The position numbers were made by a program, and so were the translations under genes. Shown in pieces: positions 44,367 to 53,678 of a stretch of 64,000 nt of DNA. Under the pieces are notes generated by a model. That model saw only the letters and a list, made by a program, of their open reading frames with translations, was not told the origin of the DNA and ran no database searches. Where the stretch lies: contig NZ_PPEI02000003.1 in assembly GCF_002899895.1 (NCBI RefSeq), positions 671,094 to 735,093 on the forward strand, written 5' to 3'. How positions within the stretch are numbered: the first letter of the stretch is position 1; each line of letters starts with the position of its first letter. The DNA comes from Chryseobacterium oncorhynchi (GTDB lineage Bacteria; Bacteroidota; Bacteroidia; Flavobacteriales; Weeksellaceae).

Positions 44367-46982
44367 TTAAAAGGTAAGTCTGGGTTTTATCAACTTTGCT
44401 ACGGTGGCAGTCCATCCTGTTTGGTGGGAAGCTCCAACACCACGTCCGTTATCTCCATGGAAATATTCGAAGAATGTAATATAATCCTTAAAATGTTCAT
44501 CATAATTGAACTTTGGATTTCCTCCATTAAAAGCACGTTGCCCATGTTCATCTTTTAAGAAGATAGAACAAAGTCTTTTACTGATGTTTTGGGCCACTTC
44601 ATCAAGATTTTTCTTTTCACCACTTCCGGTTGGAAGTTCCACTTTCAGACTATTTCCATAATAATAATGGAAGCGTTGTAAACTTTCTACAATCAGAAAA
44701 TTAATAGGAAACCAGATCGGTCCGCGCCAGTTGCTGTTTCCTCCAAACATTCTGCTGTCGCTTTCTGCAGGGGTATAGTAAACCATATTTTCATTCCCAT
44801 GTACAGAAAATACAAACGGATTTTCCTCATATACCTTAGACATGGCACGGATTCCGTAGGAACTTAAAAATTCCTTTTCATCAAGCATTCTGGTTAAAAC
44901 CTTTGTTAGTCTATTTTTACGAAGAATACTCATCAGGTGTTTTCTTCCCTGTCCTTCCTCATCCCAGTGGGAGACAAGTTTGGTGAGTTCAGGTTTGTTT
45001 TTCAAGATCCATTCCATTCTGGTTTTGAAATTGGGCATCTTTTCAAGCAATCGGTGGTCAACAATTTCTACTGCAAACAATGGAATTAATCCCACAATGC
45101 TTCTCAATCTTAAAGAAACACTATTTCCGTTTCCAAGCTGAAGAACATCATAGAAGAAACCATCTTCCTCATTCCATAGCCCTTTTGTTCCTTCACCCAG
45201 ATTTTCCATTGCCTCAGCGATATAAAGATAGTGCTCAAAGAATTTGATGGCCATGTCTTCATACACCTGATAATACTGGGCCAGTTCCATGGCAATTCGC
45301 ATCATGTTCAGTGCATACATGGCCATCCAGCTCGTTCCATCTGCTTGTTCAAGATGCTGACCATCCTGTAAAACCATATTTCTATCAAAAGCTCCAATAT
45401 TATCCAGCCCAAGGAAACCACCACCGAAAATATTATTTCCGTTTTTATCTTTTCTGTTCACCCACCATGTAAAGTTCAGAAGAAGTTTTTGAAATACTTT
45501 CTCCAAAAACAACAAATCGGGTTTGCCGTTATTTTTCTCATCAATCTTAAAAACCCTGAAGCAGGACCATGCATGTACAGGAGGATTCACATCACTCATA
45601 TTCCATTCATAGGCAGGAAGCTGTCCGTTGGGGTGCATATACCATTCCTTGGTAAGAAGTAAAAGTTGTCCTTTCGCAAATTCCGCATCAATGATGGAGA
45701 AAGGAACGCAATGGAATGCCAGATCCCATGTTGCATACCAAGGATATTCCCACTTATCGGGCATGGAAATAATATCTTTATTGTGAAGATGGTTCCATTC
45801 CGTATTTCTTACATACTCATTAAAATTTCTGGGAGCTTCAAAATTAGGATCACCTTTCAGCCACTTCCCGATATTGTAGTGATAAAACTGTTTATTCCAA
45901 AGAAGTCCTGCAAAAGCCTGTCTCTGAACATTCTTTTCATCCTCATTGGTTGTGTCATTTTGAACTTCGCTATAAAACTCCTCAGCTTCAGCTATTCTCG
46001 AACTGAAGATTTCATCAAAATTTTCAAAAGGTTCATCACTTTCATTAGGACATAATCTGAATTCAAAAACCTTGGATTGCCCACCTCCAATAAATTCATC
46101 AATCAGAAAAGAAGCTTTGCTCCCTCTTTTTTCAGGATTTACTGTATTACTTTGATGAATAATAAAATCATTGATCCCATCTTTAAAGTAAGAGTTTTCT
46201 GCTTGGGGCGTTCCATATAACTTTGGAGTATTGGTTTCATTCTCACAAAATACACTTTGAGCATTTGAGTTTCTTGAATACAACTTCTTGATAGAAATAC
46301 TATCATGGCTAATATCAATACTTCCGTCATGAGAAGCATTCATGTGTGCCTTATAAGTATTGTAACCCCATTTCCAGTTATTTCTGAACCATGCAGTGGG
46401 TACCACTACAATGGGAGCATCATGCTGGCTTCGGTTGAAAATAGTAACTCTGGCAAGAATATCATTGTGATCGGCCTTGCAGTATTCAATGAAGATGTCA
46501 AAATAATCATCATGATCAAAGATTCCTGTATCGAAGATCTCATATTCCGGTTCCTGTTTACTGCGTCTGCCATTTTCGGCAACAAGATCATCATAGGGAA
46601 ATTCATTAATAGGATATTTGTAAACCATCTTCATATAGCTATGAGTAGGGGTATTATCCAGATAATAGAAAATTTCTTTGATATCTTCACCGTGATTTCC
46701 CTGTGGATTGCTCAATCCAAAGAAGCGCTCCTTTACGATTTTATCTCTTTTATTCCAGAATGAAAAAGCAAAACAAAATAATTGTTTTACATCGGAAATT
46801 CCGGCAATGCCTTCCTCTCCCCAACGGTATGTATAGCTTTCAGCATTATCATGATTGGTATAGTTCCATGCATTTCCATTAGTACTATAGTCTTCACGCA
46901 CATTTCCCCATTGCCGGTTGCTTACATAAGGTCCCCAGTTTTTCCATTTGGTATCTTGTAATCTTTCTTTTTCGGCGATCAT
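44367..46982 (-). CDS. GH63-like (MGH1-type) glucosidase
   Basis: 871 residues, cytosolic (no signal peptide). An N-terminal beta-sandwich part (about 1-330) precedes an alpha/alpha-barrel (about 345-865) with WDLAFHCVPFSIID (from about 422), EWNMSDVNPPVHAW (about 460), GGFLGLDNIGAFDR, LEQADGTSWMAMYALNM and the C-terminal NSNWRGPIWFPINFL and SHQTGWTATVAKLIKP. Family GH63 enzymes cut alpha-glucosides, including mannosylglycerate or glucosylglycerate-like solutes and kojibiose-type oligosaccharides. Asp in WDLAFH and Glu in PAYEWN are the likely acids. It is alone on its strand. Confidence 0.87.
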   Translation of the reverse strand: MIAEKERLQDTKWKNWGPYVSNRQWGNVREDYSTNGNAWNYTNHDNAESYTYRWGEEGIAGISDVKQLFCFAFSFWNKRDKIVKERFFGLSNPQGNHGEDIKEIFYYLDNTPTHSYMKMVYKYPINEFPYDDLVAENGRRSKQEPEYEIFDTGIFDHDDYFDIFIEYCKADHNDILARVTIFNRSQHDAPIVVVPTAWFRNNWKWGYNTYKAHMNASHDGSIDISHDSISIKKLYSRNSNAQSVFCENETNTPKLYGTPQAENSYFKDGINDFIIHQSNTVNPEKRGSKASFLIDEFIGGGQSKVFEFRLCPNESDEPFENFDEIFSSRIAEAEEFYSEVQNDTTNEDEKNVQRQAFAGLLWNKQFYHYNIGKWLKGDPNFEAPRNFNEYVRNTEWNHLHNKDIISMPDKWEYPWYATWDLAFHCVPFSIIDAEFAKGQLLLLTKEWYMHPNGQLPAYEWNMSDVNPPVHAWSCFRVFKIDEKNNGKPDLLFLEKVFQKLLLNFTWWVNRKDKNGNNIFGGGFLGLDNIGAFDRNMVLQDGQHLEQADGTSWMAMYALNMMRIAMELAQYYQVYEDMAIKFFEHYLYIAEAMENLGEGTKGLWNEEDGFFYDVLQLGNGNSVSLRLRSIVGLIPLFAVEIVDHRLLEKMPNFKTRMEWILKNKPELTKLVSHWDEEGQGRKHLMSILRKNRLTKVLTRMLDEKEFLSSYGIRAMSKVYEENPFVFSVHGNENMVYYTPAESDSRMFGGNSNWRGPIWFPINFLIVESLQRFHYYYGNSLKVELPTGSGEKKNLDEVAQNISKRLCSIFLKDEHGQRAFNGGNPKFNYDEHFKDYITFFEYFHGDNGRGVGASHQTGWTATVAKLIKPRLTF

Positions 46983-47112
46983 ATATCATCATTTTCCATA
47001 CGAAGTTAGTTTTTTTGCAAAATAATTCCAATTCTTTCCATCTGAATAATTATTAATATGGTATTGAAAGACTTGTGTTTAAGGGGTTTTTTAAATATTA
47101 AATTAATTTTTT

Positions 47113-47142
47113 TTTGATTTTAAAAGAAAAGAACTACCTTTG
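47113..47142 (+). promoter_or_regulatory. Promoter of the methionine locus
   Basis: TTTG (47113-47116), an 18-base spacer and TACCTTTG (47135-47142), both matching the Bacteroidota consensus. The predicted start near 47149 lies just ahead of the SAM riboswitch, so the riboswitch is at the 5' end of the transcript. Confidence 0.75.
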
Positions 47143-47170
47143 CATCATTCGTTCATTCAAATATTGAAAA

Positions 47171-47275
47171 TGTTATCAAGAAAGGTTGAGGGATTAGACC
47201 CTATGAAACCTTAGCAACCCTTTGCGCAAGCAAAGAAGGTGCTACGTTCTACCAAAATTATTTTGGACAGATAAC
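47171..47275 (+). ncRNA. SAM-I (S-box) riboswitch
   Basis: A complete S-box aptamer. P1 is GTTATC (47172-47177) with GATAAC (47270-47275). The P2 core holds AAAGGTTGAGGGATTAGACC, the CCTATGAAACC element and GCAACC. P3 is CTTTGC-GCAA-GCAAAG (47220-47235) with a GNRA-type loop, then the invariant AAGGTGCTA (47235-47243). P4 is CCAAAA-TTA-TTTTGG (47252-47266). It binds S-adenosylmethionine and turns down the methionine genes when SAM is plentiful. Downstream, a GCCA/TGGC hairpin (47294-47308) and a 10-base complement to sequence just before P1 suggest an expression platform (see findings). Confidence 0.95.
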
Positions 47276-47343
47276 TTACTGAAGTTCTTTTCAGCCATTT
47301 CTTGTGGCATTTTCAATTGTATTAAAATAATAATATAATAGAA

Positions 47344-48282
47344 TTGAAAACAGAACTAAACTATATTAATCTTTCGTATCAAACCTATTCTCAAAAGGAA
47401 TACAATATCTCGTTAAGCTATGAGCTTTTCGGGAAAGACCTGTTTACAGCACCTATTATTTTAATTAACCATGCCTTAACCGGGAATTCAAATGTATCCG
47501 GAGAGAAAGGCTGGTGGAAGCAACTGGTAGGCGAAAATCAGATTGTTGATACGAATAAATACACTGTTCTGTGTTTCAATATCCCCGGAAACGGATATGA
47601 TCATTTTTTAATTGAAGATTATGAAAACTTCACCCCATCAGATATAGCCAATCTATTTCTGAAAGGGCTTGAAGCTTTACATATCAAAAAACTATATGCC
47701 ATTATTGGTGGCTCTCTTGGTGGAGGAATTGCATGGGAAATGCTTGCAAAGAAGCCTAAACTTGCGGAAATTTTCATTCCTATAGCCTGCGATTACAGAA
47801 CTCACGATTGGCTTCATGCACAATGTTTGGTTCAAAAATTTTTATTGAATGATAAAGATGAACCATTACAAAAAGCAAGAATTCATGCCATGCTGTGTTA
47901 TAGAACTCCAGAATCTCTTAACGATAGATTTCAAAATAAATACAATAAGGAAAAGCAACGCTTAGAATCAGAAGACTGGTTGGTTTATCATGGTAATGCA
48001 TTAAACGAAAGATTTAGTTTACAAGCATACAAGCTGATGAACCATTTGCTGATGAATATTAATGCTGATGAAGCTGCACTGGAGAAAATAGAAGCACGAA
48101 TGCACATGATCTCCGTAGATACAGACTTATTCTTTCCTGCTTCTGAAATCCGAATGTGTTTTGAGAACTTAAAAAAGAAAAAAGAGAATATTTCTTATCA
48201 CGAGATCCAATCTATGCACGGGCACGATGCCTTCCTAATGGAATATCAACAATTAAATAATATCATAAAAAATATTTTATAG
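47344..48282 (+). CDS. metX: Homoserine O-acyltransferase, MetX type
   Basis: 312 residues, alpha/beta hydrolase fold, shorter than most MetX (340-370). Activates homoserine by transferring an acetyl (or succinyl) group. Motifs: NHALTGNS (42-49), nucleophile S124 in GGSLGGGIAWEM, D261 in VDTDLFFP and H294 in HGHDAF. The start is a TTG at 47344: an in-frame stop lies at 47323-47325 and no ATG is available. The SAM riboswitch leader lies 69 bases before. The next gene follows with a 4-base gap, so translation is probably coupled. Confidence 0.88.
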   Translation: MKTELNYINLSYQTYSQKEYNISLSYELFGKDLFTAPIILINHALTGNSNVSGEKGWWKQLVGENQIVDTNKYTVLCFNIPGNGYDHFLIEDYENFTPSDIANLFLKGLEALHIKKLYAIIGGSLGGGIAWEMLAKKPKLAEIFIPIACDYRTHDWLHAQCLVQKFLLNDKDEPLQKARIHAMLCYRTPESLNDRFQNKYNKEKQRLESEDWLVYHGNALNERFSLQAYKLMNHLLMNINADEAALEKIEARMHMISVDTDLFFPASEIRMCFENLKKKKENISYHEIQSMHGHDAFLMEYQQLNNIIKNIL

Positions 48283-48286
48283 AGTA

Positions 48287-49825
48287 ATGAAAAAAGCTAA
48301 CGAAATAAAGTTTTTAAAGAACAGGTCAATCGTCAAATTTGAAGGAGAAGATTTCTTAGGAGAAATCGGGATTGACGGACGAATTTTTAAGGCGCTTACT
48401 TTAGCGCGTATTAGTGTAGGAGTAATCTCTCAGCAAGCTATAGAAAACGGAATCTCTATTTTGGTTCAGGAAAATGATGCAGAAAAAGCAGTCGCTTGCC
48501 TTATAGATGAATTTGAAGCAGAAAGAAAATCAGGAAAAGTTTCACAAATCTATAGTATTAATAATGTTTCTGTTATTGGTTTTGTAGCAGAAGACTTCAA
48601 TAAAGTTTTTGCTGAACTGGCCAGAAACAACGTTTTCCCATTACTTTTAAATCAGGTAGCAGGAGAAAACAGAGTGAATATTGTGGTGACTTCTTCACAG
48701 GACGAAAAAACAAAAAACATCATAGAATCTGAAATCTTCAAAAAGCCAAAGCCCGTTCATCTGGCAATTATTGGTCATGGTAATGTAGGGAAAACTTTGA
48801 TAGAACAGGTTCTGGAATCTTCAGAAGAAATTAAAAGACGTAAAAAAATAGACCTAAAGGTTGTTGCAGTAGCTAATTCAAAGAAGATTGCTTTCAACAA
48901 AAAAGGTTTTGATGCCAACTGGGCAGATGAGGTTTTAACTGCAGAACACTCATCAAGCGTTCAGGAATTGATTAATTTTTCTAATGAAAATCAATTGGAA
49001 AATCTGATTGTTGTGGATAACACAGCAAGTAAGGACTTTGTTAAGAACTATCATGCTTTGGCTGAAAACGGATTTGATTTAGTCTCTTCCAACAAAATTT
49101 TCAACACACTTCCTATCGAAGAATATAGAAAACTAAGATATACGTTAAGCAAAAATAACAGACGTTATCTGTATGAAACCAATGTAGGAGCAGGACTTCC
49201 GTTAATTGATACCATCAAATTATTACACCTTTCAGGAGAAAATATAACAAGAATTAAAGGAGTATTCTCCGGAACATTGAGCTATGTTTTCAATAATTTT
49301 TCTTTGAGAAATGACAAATTCTCAACGATCATTAATGAAGCTTTAGAAAAAGGGTATACAGAACCGGATCCAAGAGAAGACCTATCTGGAAATGATGTGG
49401 CAAGAAAATTATTGATTTTGGCAAGAGAGCTGGATCTAATCAATGAATTTGACGATATCAATATTCAAAATCTGGTTCCGGAAAGTTTACTTTCAGTTTC
49501 AAAACCAGAATTCCTTTCCAGACTTGAAGAATTGGATGAAGAATACCAAAAAATTAAAGAAAATCAGGAGCCTGGTCATGTATTGAGATATGTTGGTGAT
49601 TTACATGGTGATCTACAGAAAGACAAAGGTGAGTTGGATGTAAAACTGATTTCTGTACCTGCTACTTCAGCTTTAGGACAGTTGAAAGGTTCCGATTCCA
49701 TCTTTGAGATTTATACAGAAAGCTATGGGGAAAACCCAATTGTAATTATGGGAGCCGGAGCTGGAGCACAGGTAACTGCAAGAGGAGTGTTCGGAGATAT
49801 TTTAAGAGTAAGTGAAACAAAATAA
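48287..49825 (+). CDS. ACT-domain homoserine dehydrogenase (kinase domain absent)
   Basis: 512 residues. About 1-150 corresponds to the tandem ACT regulatory region of ThrA/MetL bifunctional enzymes (ARISVGVISQQAIENGISILV; VIGFVAEDFNKVFAEL). About 157-510 is homoserine dehydrogenase: GHGNVG NAD(P) motif (163-168), VSSNKIFNTLP, ETNVGAGLPLIDTI, GVFSGTLSYVFNNF and GYTEPDPREDLSGNDVARKL. The aspartokinase catalytic domain is gone, so this is a stand-alone reductase with an allosteric head. It makes homoserine for the preceding MetX. An aspartokinase must be encoded elsewhere. Confidence 0.9.
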   Translation: MKKANEIKFLKNRSIVKFEGEDFLGEIGIDGRIFKALTLARISVGVISQQAIENGISILVQENDAEKAVACLIDEFEAERKSGKVSQIYSINNVSVIGFVAEDFNKVFAELARNNVFPLLLNQVAGENRVNIVVTSSQDEKTKNIIESEIFKKPKPVHLAIIGHGNVGKTLIEQVLESSEEIKRRKKIDLKVVAVANSKKIAFNKKGFDANWADEVLTAEHSSSVQELINFSNENQLENLIVVDNTASKDFVKNYHALAENGFDLVSSNKIFNTLPIEEYRKLRYTLSKNNRRYLYETNVGAGLPLIDTIKLLHLSGENITRIKGVFSGTLSYVFNNFSLRNDKFSTIINEALEKGYTEPDPREDLSGNDVARKLLILARELDLINEFDDINIQNLVPESLLSVSKPEFLSRLEELDEEYQKIKENQEPGHVLRYVGDLHGDLQKDKGELDVKLISVPATSALGQLKGSDSIFEIYTESYGENPIVIMGAGAGAQVTARGVFGDILRVSETK

Positions 49826-49828
49826 ACT

Positions 49829-49911
49829 AATGTAACAATCTAATAATAATGGTTGTGGCTATTCTGAGCGTAGCGAAGAATCTCATTGTTACACTGTTAG
49901 ATTGTTACATT
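49829..49911. repeat. REP-like palindromic element between hom and metZ
   Basis: AATGTAACAATCTAA (49829-49843) and TTAGATTGTTACATT (49897-49911) are perfect 15-base inverted arms. Between them ATTCT/AGAAT (49861-49865, 49877-49881) frame CTGAGCGTAGCGA, a small inner hairpin similar to the CTTCGCTACGCTCAGAATGA motifs widespread in Bacteroidota genomes. The element ends 16 bases before metZ. Confidence 0.8.
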
Positions 49912-49927
49912 GACAAATTAAAACTAT

Positions 49928-51088
49928 ATGGAAAATTTTGAAACATCAGCAATAAGAACCCAAACTGAAAGATCTCAGTTTGACGAGCACTCTACACCAT
50001 TATATCTTACATCCAGTTTTATTTTTCAGGATGCTGAGGATATGAGAGCAAGCTTTGCTGAAGAAAAACCTAAGAACTTATACAGCCGATTTTCCAATCC
50101 TAATGTAACTGAGTTTACAGATAAGATTGCAAAAATGGAAGGCGCAGAAGCAGGATATGCATTCGCTACAGGAATGGCTGCCATCTATTCAACGTTTGCA
50201 GCTTTATTGAATGCAGGAGATCATATCGTAAGCTGCCAGTCAGTTTTTGGATCTACACACACTTTATTTACCAAGTATTTCCCAAAATGGAATATTGAAA
50301 CTACCTATTTCAAAGCTGGAGATGCAGAGAATGTTGAGAAATATATTAAGCCTAATACAAAGATCTTATATCTTGAAACTCCTACCAATCCGGCTATAGA
50401 AATTCTTGATTTAGAGTTTTTCGGGCAGATTGCTAAAAAGCATAATTTGATATTTATTGTAGATAACTGTTTTGCAACACCTTATCTTCAGCAGCCTATT
50501 AAATATGGTGCAGATGTTGTTGTGCACTCTGCAACAAAGCTGATTGACGGACAGGGAAGAGTGTTGGGAGGAATAGCAGTAGGTAGAGAAGACCTGATTA
50601 GAGAAATCTATCTTTTCGCGAGAAATACAGGACCTGCGTTGTCTCCTTTTAATGCATGGGTATTATCAAAAAGCTTGGAAACATTGGCTATCCGTGTAGA
50701 AAAACACTGTGAAAATGCCTTGAAAGTTGCTGAGTTTTTAGAAAGCCATCCCAACGTAGAATTGGTAAAATATCCATTCCTGAAATCTCACCCAAGCTAT
50801 GAAGTAGCCAAGAAACAAATGAAGCTTGGTGGAAATATTGTTGCCTTTGAAATTAAAGGAGGAATAGAAGGTGGAAGAAACTTCCTGGATAAGATACAAA
50901 TGTGTTCACTTTCGGCCAACCTTGGTGATACAAGAACGATCGTTACACATCCGGCATCCACCACGCACTCCAAATTGTCAGATGAAGAAAGAAACGAGGT
51001 AGGAATTACAGCAGGATTGGTTCGTTGCTCTGTAGGATTAGAAAATGTAGAAGATATCATTGCAGATTTAAAACAGGCTTTAGACTAG
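49928..51088 (+). CDS. metZ: O-succinyl/acetylhomoserine sulfhydrylase (MetZ-type, PLP)
   Basis: 386 residues of the Cys/Met-metabolism PLP family. YSRFSNPNVTEF (52-63), TGMAAIYST (81-89), PTNPAIEILD (152-161), D179 (VDNCFATPYLQQP) and the PLP lysine K204 in HSATKLIDGQG. The GQGRVLGGIAVG segment favours MetZ over cystathionine synthase, so acyl-homoserine is probably converted straight to homocysteine with sulfide. It follows the hom gene across the repeat element and feeds MetH. Confidence 0.87.
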   Translation: MENFETSAIRTQTERSQFDEHSTPLYLTSSFIFQDAEDMRASFAEEKPKNLYSRFSNPNVTEFTDKIAKMEGAEAGYAFATGMAAIYSTFAALLNAGDHIVSCQSVFGSTHTLFTKYFPKWNIETTYFKAGDAENVEKYIKPNTKILYLETPTNPAIEILDLEFFGQIAKKHNLIFIVDNCFATPYLQQPIKYGADVVVHSATKLIDGQGRVLGGIAVGREDLIREIYLFARNTGPALSPFNAWVLSKSLETLAIRVEKHCENALKVAEFLESHPNVELVKYPFLKSHPSYEVAKKQMKLGGNIVAFEIKGGIEGGRNFLDKIQMCSLSANLGDTRTIVTHPASTTHSKLSDEERNEVGITAGLVRCSVGLENVEDIIADLKQALD

Positions 51089-51120
51089 TTGAAAGATTAT
51101 AGTTGACAATTGATACATAG

Positions 51121-51513
51121 ATGATGAGTAGAGACTGTAAAGAACTAGAAGCTTGGATGGAAGGGAAAAAGCTGGTAAGCCTGGCTTATATTTTGACCAC
51201 AAGCTTTCCTAAGAAAGAATTATCAGGTTTAACCAATCAGGTAAGAAGAATTGCGACTTCAGTTCCATTAAATATAGCTGAAGGATACGAAAGAAGAACT
51301 TCTAAGGACGATGCATTACAATTTCTGCATACTGCTCAAGAATCTCTCTATGAATTGGAAACTAAATTTTGTATCGCCTTAGATCAGGAATATGTTTCTA
51401 ATGTGAATTTTGAAATGATCAGTAAAAAAATTCTCTTATCTAAAAAATTGATTAGCGGATTTATAAATTATTACAAAAAGACAGAAAATGAAAAATTCAG
51501 AACAATTATATAA
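51121..51513 (+). CDS. Four-helix bundle protein of the 23S rRNA IVS (S23) family
   Basis: 130 residues. [53 protein letters not shown] is the hallmark of the S23/IVS-encoded family: four helices, a basic bundle. First seen in intervening sequences of leptospiral 23S rRNA, it is common as a stand-alone gene in Bacteroidota. The role is unknown. Its 3' end overlaps the start of the MetH half gene by 26 bases. Confidence 0.88.
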   Translation: MMSRDCKELEAWMEGKKLVSLAYILTTSFPKKELSGLTNQVRRIATSVPLNIAEGYERRTSKDDALQFLHTAQESLYELETKFCIALDQEYVSNVNFEMISKKILLSKKLISGFINYYKKTENEKFRTII

Positions 51514-52498
51514 AGCCTTATCCGAAAGAATTTTAATTCTCGATGGGGCAATGGGAACAATGCTTCAGAGGTATAAGTTCGAGGAAGAAGATTACCGTGG
51601 TGAGCGTTTCAAAGACTGGGAACATCCGGTAAAGGGAAATAATGACTTACTTTCCCTTACACAGCCTCACGCCATTGAAGAAGTTCACAAAAAGTATCTG
51701 GAAGCAGATGCAGATATCATTGAAACCAATACATTCTCCGGAACTACAATTGCCATGGCAGATTATCACATGGAAGAACTGGTATATGAACTGAACTATG
51801 AGTCTGCTAGGATTGCCAGAAAAGCCTGTGATGAATATACAGCCAAAAATCCTGATAAACCAAGATTCGTAGCTGGATCTATTGGGCCTACAAACAGAAC
51901 GGCGAGCTTAAGCCCGGATGTGAACGATCCTGGATATAGAGCTATCACTTTTGAAGAACTGAGAGTTGCCTACAGACAGCAATGTGAAGCATTATTAGAT
52001 GGAGGTTCGGATATCCTGTTAGTAGAAACCATCTTTGATACATTGAATGCCAAGGCAGCTTTGTTCGCCATTGATGAATTGCAGGAAGAAAGAGGAATTA
52101 AAATTCCAATCATGGTTTCAGGAACCATTACCGATGCTTCAGGAAGAACATTGAGCGGCCAGACAGCAGATGCTTTCCTGATCTCAGTTTCTCACTTGAA
52201 TTTATTAAGCGTTGGATTCAACTGTGCACTGGGAGCAGATCAGTTAACACCTTATCTGGAAACATTGGCCCATAATTCAGAATTTTATATTTCAGCGTAT
52301 CCAAATGCCGGTTTACCCAATGCTTTCGGAAAATATGATGAAACTCCGGAAGACATGGCCAGACAGATCAAGGAATATGTGGAAAAAGGATTAATCAATA
52401 TTATCGGAGGCTGTTGTGGTACCACACCGGAACACATCAAGGCAATTGCTGATCTTGTGAAAACTTATCCACCAAGAAAATTGAAAGAATTTGTATGA
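51488..52498 (+). CDS. metH: Methionine synthase, N-terminal homocysteine-binding half
   Basis: 336 residues. The homocysteine S-methyltransferase barrel of Met[12 protein letters not shown] (19-29), [18 protein letters not shown] and zinc ligands C246 (GFNCALG) and C309/C310 ([10 protein letters not shown]). It lacks the pterin and B12 domains, which lie in the separate gene at 53679. The two proteins must combine to methylate homocysteine. The start is inside the S23 gene, likely translationally coupled. Confidence 0.93.
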   Translation: MKNSEQLYKALSERILILDGAMGTMLQRYKFEEEDYRGERFKDWEHPVKGNNDLLSLTQPHAIEEVHKKYLEADADIIETNTFSGTTIAMADYHMEELVYELNYESARIARKACDEYTAKNPDKPRFVAGSIGPTNRTASLSPDVNDPGYRAITFEELRVAYRQQCEALLDGGSDILLVETIFDTLNAKAALFAIDELQEERGIKIPIMVSGTITDASGRTLSGQTADAFLISVSHLNLLSVGFNCALGADQLTPYLETLAHNSEFYISAYPNAGLPNAFGKYDETPEDMARQIKEYVEKGLINIIGGCCGTTPEHIKAIADLVKTYPPRKLKEFV

Positions 52499-52581
52499 TT
52501 TGATAGATTTTTTTAATTAAAATCAATAATGTGGGCTGAATTATAAATATTAACTTTAAATAAATCATAAAGTCTATTATA

Positions 52582-53673
52582 ATGGAAAAGCCGATTTATT
52601 TAAAAGATTCAGATGATATAAAACTCTTTAATGAATTAAGAAAGAAAGTGAACCAACGAATAGAAGCAATTCCTAAAAACAGGGATCTCTATATTCAGAT
52701 AAAAGCGGTGATTTTACCCTTGATGTATGTAGGTTTATATTTTGTAGCGATTCTTAATGCAGGCAAGCCTTGGGTTTATATATTGAGTTTTGTATTCATG
52801 GGAATTTCTTTGGTTTTGATTTATTTAAACTTAATTCATGAAGCAGCCCATAATAATATCTATAAAAGCAAAAAGCTGAACGGATTGGTATTGCACTTTT
52901 TTGATTTTATAGGAGCCAATTCCTATATCTGGAAAAAAAGACATATCGCAAGCCACCATGCTTATCCTAATGTAGATGGATGGGATACAGATATTGAGCA
53001 GAGTGGTTTACTTTTAATAGTACCATGGATAAAGGCAAAAGGAGTTCAGAAGTATCAGCATAGGTTTTTCTTTTTAGTATATCCGCTGTATTTATTCAAC
53101 TGGATGTTCATAAGAGATTTTAGAGACTTCTTCGACAAGGAAAGAGTGATTTTAAAAACCCAGGGAAGAATACCTGTTGCAGAAAAAATAAAGATGGTTA
53201 CTTATAAACTGTTTTACTTTTTTTATCAGATTATTATTCCTGTGTTGTTCTTTAAAGTATCAATTGGTTTGGCTTTAGGAGCTTGGTTTTTACAGGTAAT
53301 TGCAGCAAGCATCTTTGCATTGTTTGTTTTATTACCTCTGCATCCGCTTCCTGATAATGCTTTTCCAAAATTGAATAAAGATAATGGACTTCCATTTAGC
53401 TGGCTTCGTCATCAATTTGAAGTGACAAATGATTTAAAAGAAAATAACTGGATTGTAAGAAATGTATTAGGGAACTTTAATTTTCATGTAGCTCATCATC
53501 TCTTTCCTAACTACAGTTATATGTATTACAATGAGATCACAGAAGAAATAGAAGAATTTGCTAAAGAACACCACTTGGCATACAAAAGATTTCCGCTCTT
53601 AACCGCTTTAGGTAAGCACAGGGATTTATTGAGGCAGAATGCAAACAATGCCTACTATATTTTAGAAGAATAA
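52582..53673 (+). CDS. Membrane fatty acid desaturase
   Basis: 363 residues with four main membrane segments. The three histidine boxes are complete: HEAAH (86-90), HIASHH (121-126) and HVAHH (302-306), so a non-heme diiron centre is expected. The cytochrome b5-like head of front-end desaturases is absent; electrons must come from elsewhere. It most resembles acyl-lipid or linoleoyl-CoA-type desaturases. It sits between the two MetH halves, 83 bases after the first and 5 bases before the second, and so is likely under the same SAM control. Confidence 0.88.
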   Translation: MEKPIYLKDSDDIKLFNELRKKVNQRIEAIPKNRDLYIQIKAVILPLMYVGLYFVAILNAGKPWVYILSFVFMGISLVLIYLNLIHEAAHNNIYKSKKLNGLVLHFFDFIGANSYIWKKRHIASHHAYPNVDGWDTDIEQSGLLLIVPWIKAKGVQKYQHRFFFLVYPLYLFNWMFIRDFRDFFDKERVILKTQGRIPVAEKIKMVTYKLFYFFYQIIIPVLFFKVSIGLALGAWFLQVIAASIFALFVLLPLHPLPDNAFPKLNKDNGLPFSWLRHQFEVTNDLKENNWIVRNVLGNFNFHVAHHLFPNYSYMYYNEITEEIEEFAKEHHLAYKRFPLLTALGKHRDLLRQNANNAYYILEE

Positions 53674-53678
53674 AATAG

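Noticed and set aside
46305-46763. 152-residue frame antisense to the glucosidase gene
   Set aside because: Lies wholly inside the strongly supported GH63-like gene and has no recognisable domain; shadow of the real frame.
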